A stretch of DNA of 64,000 bases. It comes from Aureibaculum algae (lineage in GTDB: Bacteria > Bacteroidota > Bacteroidia > Flavobacteriales > Flavobacteriaceae). Of the stretch, positions 26,697 to 33,216 are shown in pieces. The notes under the pieces are model-generated. The model was not told the origin of the DNA, did no database searches, and worked only from the letters and a program-made list of their open reading frames with translations. The translations under genes and the position numbers were made by a program. Each line of letters starts with the position of its first letter. Positions within the stretch are counted from its first letter, which is position 1. Location: the NCBI RefSeq assembly GCF_006065315.1, contig NZ_CP040749.1:1364001-1428000 (forward strand). Direction: 5' to 3'.

Positions 26697-26740
26697 CATT
26701 GTTAGCAACTGTATTTTTTTAATATTACCAGAACATTCAA

Positions 26741-27964
26741 CTAAAAAAGTGGCTCTTTTATAAGTGTATGTTGTTTAATCAAATCGTCGTTTTTAATTTT
26801 CAGTTTAATTGTGTCATTTGATTTCATTAAATTTTTTAAATTACAGAAAGATGATTTATCTGTAAAAGGTATGTTATTTATCGATACTACTTCAGAATTT
26901 ACAATAAGATTTGCTTTTGATGCTGGTGTTTTTTCTGTTACGCTTTTTATTACAACTTTGTTTAGTTTTTTATTATAGTCTATTGAGAAACCATACGTAT
27001 TCCAAATAAAATTCTGAGTATTCTTATAAGGCTCTAGAATTAGTTTCTTATCCTTCCAACTAAAAGTAGTTTTGTATTTATTAAAAAACTCTAACCCAAG
27101 TAAATTTGGTGCTTTTGGAGTAGTTGATATAGGAAATTTATGAATCCTGTATGATGAATCTTCAAATTCTAACGAGTCTGACAAATAAAACTTTTCTTTA
27201 CTTTTATCATTATTTCCTCCAAGCCCCTTTGATGAAGTTCCATCTATTTTTTTATACTCTAAATTTAATCCTTCTTCCAAAGCATAACTTTCGTTAAGTT
27301 TAAGAGAACCACTATTTCCTAAGTCTAATATTACTTTTATAGGTTTTTTCTGATTATTTAATTTAATAAGAGTTCTTAGATGATGACTACTTTTGTTTTC
27401 AGTAAGGGGTATTTCTATTCTATCTTTTTGAAAGGATAAATCAGTAAGTTTTTTTGAAACTATAATTTTTTGAGTTTTAAAATCAACTTGCCAAATTAGA
27501 TGTCGCATAATTCCTGTGCCAATGATACCATAAATATCTTCAGAACAATTAAAATTAAATACAACTTCTTTAGCATTTGTGTTTTCAAATATAGAATTAC
27601 CAATTTGTAATGTATCAACACTTCTTATTTTAGTTAAAAAGATACTTCCATTAGCATCTATGCCGAACCCTCTTCCGTTCATTTCCAAATTTAATTCATC
27701 TATATGATTGCTGAATATAAAACTTGAAGCACCACTATCTAAAATAAAAGGATATAATTTTTTACTCCCATTTATTTTTACATTTATAAGTAAATGTCCA
27801 GTTGATGAGTAAGTAAAAGGTATGGTATCAGTAACTATGTTACTCACAAGTTCCCCTTGCCTTAGTTTTTTGTATTGAGAAGACATATTATAGATTATAA
27901 ATCCAATAATCAATACCATTATTAGCAATAAGACTCCTATTCCTTTTAATATTTTTTTCTTCAT
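26741..27964 (-). CDS. Membrane-anchored retropepsin-like aspartic protease with PDZ domain
   Basis: 407 residues. An N-terminal membrane anchor lies at about 5-26. The first half-site FILDSGASSF has DSGAS at 76-80, and a second retropepsin-like half is marked by VILDLGNSGSL. A C-terminal PDZ domain (about 325-400) shows VVSINNIPFTDKSS. The DSG catalytic motif is intact. It is expected to act in the periplasm on peptides. It is the last gene of a three-gene unit with XRE and DUF2975 genes, spaced 2 bp apart. Confidence 0.7.
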   Translation of the reverse strand: MKKKILKGIGVLLLIMVLIIGFIIYNMSSQYKKLRQGELVSNIVTDTIPFTYSSTGHLLINVKINGSKKLYPFILDSGASSFIFSNHIDELNLEMNGRGFGIDANGSIFLTKIRSVDTLQIGNSIFENTNAKEVVFNFNCSEDIYGIIGTGIMRHLIWQVDFKTQKIIVSKKLTDLSFQKDRIEIPLTENKSSHHLRTLIKLNNQKKPIKVILDLGNSGSLKLNESYALEEGLNLEYKKIDGTSSKGLGGNNDKSKEKFYLSDSLEFEDSSYRIHKFPISTTPKAPNLLGLEFFNKYKTTFSWKDKKLILEPYKNTQNFIWNTYGFSIDYNKKLNKVVIKSVTEKTPASKANLIVNSEVVSINNIPFTDKSSFCNLKNLMKSNDTIKLKIKNDDLIKQHTLIKEPLF

Positions 27965-27966
27965 AA

Positions 27967-28194
27967 TTATTTAATGCTCTTATTGTTGGTTATTTCTTTA
28001 TATTCAAGTATGTCTGATGGTTGGCATTTCAATGCTTCGCAAATGGCTTCCAAAGTAGAAAATCGAATTGCCTTAGCTTTTCCTGATTTTAAGATAGAAA
28101 GATTAGCAGTAGTAATACCAATAATTTCTGCCAAGTCTTTACTTTTCATTTTGCGTTTAGCAAGCATAACGTCTAGGTTTACTATTATTGGCAT
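27967..28194 (-). CDS. Small XRE-type helix-turn-helix regulator
   Basis: 75 residues of a single Cro/CI-type domain: MLAKRKMKSKDLAEIIGIT, then TTANLSILKSGKAKAIRF and LEAICEALKCQPSDILEY. This compact type usually pairs with a DUF2975 membrane protein, exactly the gene 2 bp upstream here. It probably regulates this operon. Confidence 0.85.
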   Translation of the reverse strand: MPIIVNLDVMLAKRKMKSKDLAEIIGITTANLSILKSGKAKAIRFSTLEAICEALKCQPSDILEYKEITNNKSIK

Positions 28195-28196
28195 AA

Positions 28197-28721
28197 CTAT
28201 ATAGTTAGTTCGTTTTCTTCTTGTAAAATATTTCCTTTCTTTATTATAGAAGCTATAAGTAAAATAAAAGAAGAAAATATAAATACAGGAACTGATTTTG
28301 CTATAGATTTCCCAATAACACTTCCAAAATTGTATGAAGTAAATTCAATTAAATAAAGGTTTATAGTAGTGCTTATTAAAAAGAGTCCAAATCCATAAAC
28401 AATTAATCCTTTACCTACTTTAGTTAATTGTTTTACATTTTCGCTTGAAAAATAATTGTTCCTTGAAAAGGATGTAATAACTTTTCTAAAGATAAAAGCA
28501 AGATAAACTAAAAATATAGTCAAAATACTGCTTGAAATTATGAATATAGTTCTATTTAAATTACTCCATTCAGTAGGAAAGTCAATCCCACGAACTTCGA
28601 ATGTTGTACGCTTATCTACTAAATAGTGAATTATAGAATACATCTCTCCAAAAGCGTCTATAATTAAAGAAATAATGAGTATTAGAATAAATACATTTAA
28701 AAATTTTAATATTGTTTTCAT
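28197..28721 (-). CDS. DUF2975 membrane protein
   Basis: 174 residues with four hydrophobic segments (about 5-25, 52-72, 100-122 and 140-162). The arrangement and the pairing with a downstream XRE regulator fit DUF2975, whose members probably sense something at the membrane and control the regulator. It begins the operon and has a good promoter at 28743-28772. Confidence 0.75.
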   Translation of the reverse strand: MKTILKFLNVFILILIISLIIDAFGEMYSIIHYLVDKRTTFEVRGIDFPTEWSNLNRTIFIISSSILTIFLVYLAFIFRKVITSFSRNNYFSSENVKQLTKVGKGLIVYGFGLFLISTTINLYLIEFTSYNFGSVIGKSIAKSVPVFIFSSFILLIASIIKKGNILQEENELTI

Positions 28722-28742
28722 ATTTTATTATTGTTTAAGGTG

Positions 28743-28772
28743 CAAACATATAAATAAATTATCGAAAAACAA
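28743..28772 (-). promoter_or_regulatory. Promoter of the DUF2975-XRE-protease operon
   Basis: On the minus strand TTG (28770-28772) and TATGTTTG (28743-28750) are separated by 19 bp, matching the Bacteroidota TTG / TAnnTTTG consensus. It lies about 20 bp before the DUF2975 start codon. Confidence 0.6.
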
Positions 28773-28971
28773 TAATAAAATATCAATAAAAGATAATATT
28801 TATTATTTAAGAAATTTAATGAATTGATAGTCAGTATATTGTTAATACTTGTTTTTAGAATCTTTTTCCAATAGAATTGGATGAAAATCTAACTTGAAAG
28901 AGAAATTTTAAAATGATTGTTTAGTTTTTTGAAGTCAAAAAATATTTTTTTTAGATGCTAGTCTATATAGT

Positions 28972-29163
28972 TGCTAACGTTCAGGCTATGGTTAGTACGG
29001 GAATAAAATTACTTATTTTCCGATTAAGCACTAAGCCAAAGCTTTTTATTTTGTTTAATCTTTTTATTTTAAAGCCAAATCAAAAGATTTGGCGGACTTT
29101 ATAAACAGGCACAGACTTTTGTTTAAGCACCAAAACCCGTATTAATTATAGCCATTGTTGGCA
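28972..29163 (-). repeat. attC-like cassette repeat R12 (subfamily B)
   Basis: Left box TGCTAAC (28972-28978) and right box GTTGGCA (29157-29163). The arms CAGGCTATGGTTAGTACGGG and CCCGTATTAATTATAGCC pair well. The centre has CCAAAGCTTTTTATTTTG and AAATCAAAAGATTTGGCG as in R9. Its end boxes match R14 next to the recombinase gene. Confidence 0.8.
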
Positions 29164-29172
29164 AATCGTTTT

Positions 29173-30075
29173 TTATCTTTTATTCCTTGTCTTTTTATCT
29201 GGAAATCCATCAGCAGGTTCAATATTCGTAACTAGATTGACTTCTGGAAAATACTTTTTCATTAAATGCCTCAAAGGAACTTTGGTTTCCTTATTTTCTT
29301 TGAACATGGCCTGCAATTTTTCGCCGTCCATTGTCATCCCTTCAGGCATTGATGCCATGGTTTGGGTATTAAAAGTTGCCTTATCTATATTATCAGAAGC
29401 GACCATTAATTCGTCCATTTCTTTTAGTAACTCCTCATCTTCAATAACTGACATTCCTGGTGCTTGACTATGTCCAAATTGAATGATATCACTCGCTTCA
29501 TCCATTAGTTTAATATCTATTAAGTCATATTTTGAAAATGGAATATGAAAATCATTGAATCTTATAAACGGTTTATCATCTATTAGTATTTGCAGATGAA
29601 AATGAGGAAAGTCCGCATTTTTTGAATTGGAATGTCCTGCTAAATCAGTTTTTCCAAAATGTAATGACCACTCAATATTTTTATATTTTATGGTTATTTC
29701 TCGTATTTTGCTTTTGGAAGTTTCACTCTCCAAATCATTTATGTTCTTTATGAAATTTTCAGTTGTGGCAACCCATCGCAAATAGCTTTCAAGTTTGAAA
29801 AATCCAATTGGTTCTGATAGATAATTATTAAAATCTTTCTTACGAATTCCATTTGGTCTCAAGAACCAATGAAAACAAGGTTCATCAGCATAGAATGTGT
29901 CAAGTTTATTACCACATAAAAAGCAACAAGATTTTGAAAAAGCATGTTTAAATTCCGCGAACATTTTTTTGTTTTCCTCAATTTGTTCTTGGTTTTTTCT
30001 ATCTACATATTCAGGTGGTAGACTTGCGAGATACTCTTTTAATTCTTTCGTGTTATTTGGATTAATCTTTTTCAA
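29173..30075 (-). CDS. Protein of unknown function with zinc-site Cys/His motifs
   Basis: 300 residues. CCFLCGNKL (Cys51, Cys54) plus EPCFHWF (Cys67, His69) could make a zinc site. A later segment ADFPHFHLQI has alternating His residues like the HIT-family HxHx motif, though the rest does not clearly match HIT proteins. There is no signal peptide. It is the second cassette from the recombinase, between R12 and the minimal junction R13. Confidence 0.5.
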   Translation of the reverse strand: MKKINPNNTKELKEYLASLPPEYVDRKNQEQIEENKKMFAEFKHAFSKSCCFLCGNKLDTFYADEPCFHWFLRPNGIRKKDFNNYLSEPIGFFKLESYLRWVATTENFIKNINDLESETSKSKIREITIKYKNIEWSLHFGKTDLAGHSNSKNADFPHFHLQILIDDKPFIRFNDFHIPFSKYDLIDIKLMDEASDIIQFGHSQAPGMSVIEDEELLKEMDELMVASDNIDKATFNTQTMASMPEGMTMDGEKLQAMFKENKETKVPLRHLMKKYFPEVNLVTNIEPADGFPDKKTRNKR

Positions 30076-30094
30076 GTATGCTTTTAATCAAATG

Positions 30095-30112
30095 TTTGCC
30101 ATTATTGGCAAA
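30095..30112 (-). repeat. Minimal cassette junction R13 (18-bp palindrome)
   Basis: TTTGCCATTATTGGCAAA is a 7-bp perfect inverted repeat with a 4-base centre. Its outer parts equal the outer parts of R12 and R14 (TTTGCCA and TGGCAAA), but the long stem is gone. It separates the two cassettes nearest the recombinase and may be a site collapsed by deletion. Confidence 0.55.
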
Positions 30113-30121
30113 TCGTTGTTT

Positions 30122-30505
30122 TTATCTAATGGAAACTGGTCTATTTGCTTTGTGTCCTTTTGGTGTTGGACTCGAAGGTAAAGCTACAGGAATGTCAAAC
30201 TTAATTGTACTAACTGTTTGATTAGAATTATCAGATGATGCCTGTGCTCCTCCAGAAAGAATTCCAGTTACAATTCCAATTCCGGCTTTTTCTCCTTCTT
30301 TTTCTATTGCAGTTACGCCCACATTAATCTCAATATTTTGTACATATCTCCATCCATCTGTACGTAAGTATTTATCTCCGCCAGCATTTGTAGCTAATCC
30401 AGCAGGATTTATTATCATATCACTTCCGTCAATTTCCTCTTGAGCTTCAATGATTCCTTGAGAAATTTGAGTCAAAGTTGTTTTTATAAATTCTTTTAGT
30501 TCCAT
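30122..30505 (-). CDS. Trypco2-like protein
   Basis: 127 residues from the ATG at 30505 (MELKEFIKTTLTQISQGI); 13 upstream in-frame codons look non-coding. The N-terminal helix followed by EAQEEID, the IEINVGVTAIEKEGEKAGIG strands and the TIKFDIPVALP end resemble trypsin-co-occurring domain 2 proteins, which have been proposed to take part in protease-linked conflict systems. That link is from memory. It is the first cassette after the recombinase. Confidence 0.6.
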   Translation of the reverse strand: MELKEFIKTTLTQISQGIIEAQEEIDGSDMIINPAGLATNAGGDKYLRTDGWRYVQNIEINVGVTAIEKEGEKAGIGIVTGILSGGAQASSDNSNQTVSTIKFDIPVALPSSPTPKGHKANRPVSIR

Positions 30506-30547
30506 ATTCGGTAATATTATTAAGTTTTTTCGGTCGTAATTCAAATG

Positions 30548-30600
30548 TTTGCCAACATATGTATAACCCTATTGTGGTTATATCGTATATGTCTGCAAGT
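30548..30600 (-). repeat. attI-like palindrome R14 beside the recombinase gene
   Basis: ACATATGTATAACC (30555-30568) pairs with GGTTATATCGTATATGT (30576-30592), with three extra bases on the right arm and a 7-base loop. The outer TTTGCCA and TGCAAG also pair partly. On the minus strand the end box reads GTTGGCA, like R12. It lies directly after the recombinase stop codon and before the first cassette gene. Confidence 0.65.
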
Positions 30601-31697
30601 TAAAGTTTTTCAAGCAAATTATCTATAGGACTACTGATGTTTTTATTGTTTATTTGTATGGTTTTAGTATATAATTCGGTGGTTTTGGGCGAATTATGCC
30701 CCAACATGTTTTGTAAATGCCTTAAATTCATATTGTTTTCTATACAGTGTGTCGCAAACGAATGTCGTAAGGTATGAACCGTCGCCCACGGATTTGAATC
30801 TGTTTCTTTAATAGCTGTTCTTAAAATATTTCTGATACTCGTAGTACTGTACTGACCGCCAGTTTGTCCTTCAAATAACCAATACGATGGTTTGTGCAAT
30901 TTGTAATATTTTCTCAATAACGCTACTAAATGTACTGATAATATCGTTTTGTGGTCTTTTTTCCCTTTGCTGTCTTTTATAAATAAGTAACCTTCATCAG
31001 AATGTACATCAGCTATGCGTAAATTGATCAATTCAGAAATCCGTAATCCGGCACTATAAATGGTCCATAATATTGCTTTATGTTTAATGTTTTTATGGTG
31101 TTGTAGTATTTTTAAAACTTCTTCCTGACTTAAAACGTTCGGTATATTTTGACTCTTTTTAGGGCGTTGTATATCATAATATTCCCTCGGTAAACCCAAT
31201 ACATGCTCGTAATATGCTTTTATAGCATTTATCAATTGGTTTTGATAACTTTCACTAATAGTATTCGATTTTATAAGGTCGTATATAAATTGTTCTATTT
31301 GTATTTTACTAATATTTTTAAGGTCTTGATGCATAAATTTTGTCAAAAAAACAGAAAACATTTTTTTATAATTATTAATAGTAGACTGCCCATAATGCTT
31401 TAAAACTAATGTTTTTTCTAATTCTAATAGCGTATCCATTGCTTTCTCGTTCAATCTGCAAGTTTTTATAGGTACTCGTGGTTTGTCAACATTAATTGTA
31501 AAGTCCCCTTTAAATGTGCGTTTTACTAATGCCATGTTTTCATGGGTGTTTACAATAGACCATAGTTTTTGACTAGGATGCCAATAGGTTGAATTCAGGC
31601 TTTTAAAAGCTTTTCTGATCTCATACAATTCATATGGAATAAATATTTTTATGCGTTTGGCATTTTTTAAAGGTTCATAAATAATTGGAATGTCCAT
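30600..31697 (-). CDS. Tyrosine recombinase of the cassette array
   Basis: 365 residues from the ATG at 31697 (MDIPIIYEPLKNAKRIKI); the frame extends to 31760. An N-terminal extension (about 1-70) is marked by STYWHPSQKLWSIVNT. A core-binding domain (about 85-175) contains GQSTINNYKKMFSVFLTKF. The catalytic domain has Arg in AGLRISELINL (R219), HTLRHSFATH (H308, R311), GH (H334) and the nucleophile Y343 in TELYTKT. It is Xer-like and I see none of the extra helix that marks classical IntI proteins. It is transcribed in the same direction as the cassettes, at their upstream end. Confidence 0.85.
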   Translation of the reverse strand: MDIPIIYEPLKNAKRIKIFIPYELYEIRKAFKSLNSTYWHPSQKLWSIVNTHENMALVKRTFKGDFTINVDKPRVPIKTCRLNEKAMDTLLELEKTLVLKHYGQSTINNYKKMFSVFLTKFMHQDLKNISKIQIEQFIYDLIKSNTISESYQNQLINAIKAYYEHVLGLPREYYDIQRPKKSQNIPNVLSQEEVLKILQHHKNIKHKAILWTIYSAGLRISELINLRIADVHSDEGYLFIKDSKGKKDHKTILSVHLVALLRKYYKLHKPSYWLFEGQTGGQYSTTSIRNILRTAIKETDSNPWATVHTLRHSFATHCIENNMNLRHLQNMLGHNSPKTTELYTKTIQINNKNISSPIDNLLEKL

Positions 31698-31767
31698 TGT
31701 CCATTGTTTTTTATGTAGCCAAAATAAAATATTAAACATCAAATAAGGCATGTTAAACATTTACTTC

Positions 31768-31811
31768 CGTTTGTAAGCGTTTGTAAACGTTTATTAACCG
31801 TTAACCAACGG
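31768..31811. promoter_or_regulatory. 10-bp-phased direct repeats in the recombinase/zinc-ribbon divergent promoter
   Basis: CGTTTGTAAG (31768), CGTTTGTAAA (31778) and CGTTTATTAA (31788) follow one another with 10-bp spacing, then CCGTTAACCAACGG, an inverted repeat CCGTT/AACGG. The spacing places each copy on the same face of the helix, as expected for binding of a cooperative protein. The recombinase or the zinc-ribbon protein are candidate binders. Confidence 0.5.
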
Positions 31812-31837
31812 ATAATAAGAAAACCAAATAAAATCAA

Positions 31838-31845
31838 TACTTTTG
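31838..31845 (+). promoter_or_regulatory. Promoter -7 element of the zinc-ribbon gene, likely leaderless
   Basis: TACTTTTG matches TAnnTTTG and lies only 7 bp before the ATG at 31853, so transcription would start about at the start codon. No good TTG element is seen at the expected distance. Confidence 0.4.
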
Positions 31846-31852
31846 AAACATT

Positions 31853-32197
31853 ATGGAATGTAAAATTTGTAAAAAAGAGATAAAGGGTAGAATTGATAGA
31901 GTATTCTGTTCTATCAAATGTAAAAATGATTACCACACTAAATTAAGAAGGGTTACAAAAACAACAGCTACTGAAATTGATAAAATTTTACATAGAAATA
32001 GAGCTATTTTATTAGAACTGTTAGGTAAAAATAGCAATCAAAAAAAAATAAAAAGACTCACCTTGTCTAGAAAAAAATTTAATTTTAAATACATTACTCA
32101 TTTTAATGTTAATAAACAGGGTAAAATGTACCATCATATATATGATTTTGCTTGGATGGAATTTTCAGATGATGAAGTTTTAATAATAAGAAGATAA
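31853..32197 (+). CDS. Small zinc-ribbon protein divergent from the recombinase
   Basis: 114 residues. An N-terminal zinc ribbon has CKICKKE and CSIKC (Cys3, Cys6 and a second CxxxC pair near 19-23), followed by a basic helical region and the strongly charged end FNFKYITHFNVNKQGKMYHH...MEFSDDEVLIIRR. From memory, a similar small gene often accompanies this recombinase type in flavobacteria. It may be a DNA-binding regulator or accessory factor. It faces away from the recombinase gene across 155 bp that carry phased repeats. Confidence 0.65.
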   Translation: MECKICKKEIKGRIDRVFCSIKCKNDYHTKLRRVTKTTATEIDKILHRNRAILLELLGKNSNQKKIKRLTLSRKKFNFKYITHFNVNKQGKMYHHIYDFAWMEFSDDEVLIIRR

Positions 32198-32296
32198 AAA
32201 TAGTATCAATCCCCATTTTTAATATCAATCCCGCTTAACCTTTTTAAAAACAGATTAATTTACCTAATTTTACCCTATAAAAACCTGCGAATCCAT

Positions 32297-33148
32297 ATGC
32301 ATAAATATAAAGTTACCACTCCCATAAACCTGTCAAAAATTTCAACAAAAGAAGTTGATAGTAATGCCAAAGACAAATTAAAAAAAGCAAGAAAACAACT
32401 TAGTGAATTGCAAGATACCATGTATGCTCACGGTAAGTATAGTATGTTAGTTTGTTTACAAGGCATGGATACTTCGGGTAAAGACAGTTTAATAAGAGAA
32501 GTTTTTAAACAAGTAAATGCCAGGGGTGTTGTAGTACATAGCTTCAAGGTGCCAACAGATAAAGAGTTAAAGCACGATTTTTTGTGGCGTCATTATGTTG
32601 CCTTACCAGAAAGAGGTAAAATAGGCGTTTTTAACCGTACCCATTACGAGAATGTTTTGGTTACAAGAGTGCATCCTGAATATATTATGGGTGAAAAACT
32701 TCCATCCGTAAAGAGTACAAACGATATTGATGATGCTTTTTTTCATAACAGAATGGAAGACATCAATAACTTTGAAAAGCACATTGCTGATAATGGTACA
32801 ATAATCTTAAAGTTTTTTCTACATGTATCTAAAGAGGAGCAGAAAAACAGATTGTTACGTAGAATAGAGAAAAAAAATAAAAATTGGAAGTTCTCTGCTG
32901 GCGATCTAGAAGAGCGTGAACATTGGAGTACCTATCAAGCCTGTTATGAAGATGCTATAAATAGAACTTCTACAGAAAAAGCACCTTGGTACATTGTACC
33001 GGCAGATGATAAACCTACGGCAAGAACCATCGTAGCAAATACTATTTTAGAAACCTTAGAAAGTTACAAAGACATTAAGGCTCCTGAATTAGATGATAAA
33101 ACGAAAGCTCGGTTAGACGAATTTAGAGCACAACTTGAAAATGATTAA
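32297..33148 (+). CDS. Polyphosphate kinase 2 family protein
   Basis: 283 residues with the P-loop kinase fold of PPK2: Walker A GMDTSGKDS (56-64), lid and Walker B region GVFNRTHYE (110-118), and the downstream Arg-rich segment LLRRIEKKNKNWKF. These enzymes transfer phosphate between polyphosphate and nucleotides; the direction and nucleotide preference are not determined here. It is the first household gene beyond the cassette array, followed on the same strand by a peptidase. Confidence 0.85.
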   Translation: MHKYKVTTPINLSKISTKEVDSNAKDKLKKARKQLSELQDTMYAHGKYSMLVCLQGMDTSGKDSLIREVFKQVNARGVVVHSFKVPTDKELKHDFLWRHYVALPERGKIGVFNRTHYENVLVTRVHPEYIMGEKLPSVKSTNDIDDAFFHNRMEDINNFEKHIADNGTIILKFFLHVSKEEQKNRLLRRIEKKNKNWKFSAGDLEEREHWSTYQACYEDAINRTSTEKAPWYIVPADDKPTARTIVANTILETLESYKDIKAPELDDKTKARLDEFRAQLEND

Positions 33149-33216
33149 TTTTGATAAATCATACTAGGTTCAATGCCTCTTTTTACATAAATACACAAAT
33201 AATAGCACCTAAAATT

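Larger units (their letters stand above)
24813..26707 (-). repeat. attC-like cassette repeat R11, split by IS1182-type copy 2
   Basis: Left box AGGTAAC (24813-24819) then GGTTCGTGTATGG, and a short centre with CGCAACTAATCTAATAAG. The inner hairpin is GAAAATCCGAAGGATTTTC. The right arm GCGATAAATTATACACTTTG runs to 24941 and resumes at 26702 with TTAGCAACTG. The restored box is GTTAGCA. It is a compact subfamily A member. Confidence 0.7.

Noticed and set aside
30600..31760. Classical IntI of a class 1-type integron
   Set aside because: The catalytic domain lacks the IntI-specific insertion and there is no divergent cassette orientation; it is reported as a non-IntI recombinase.
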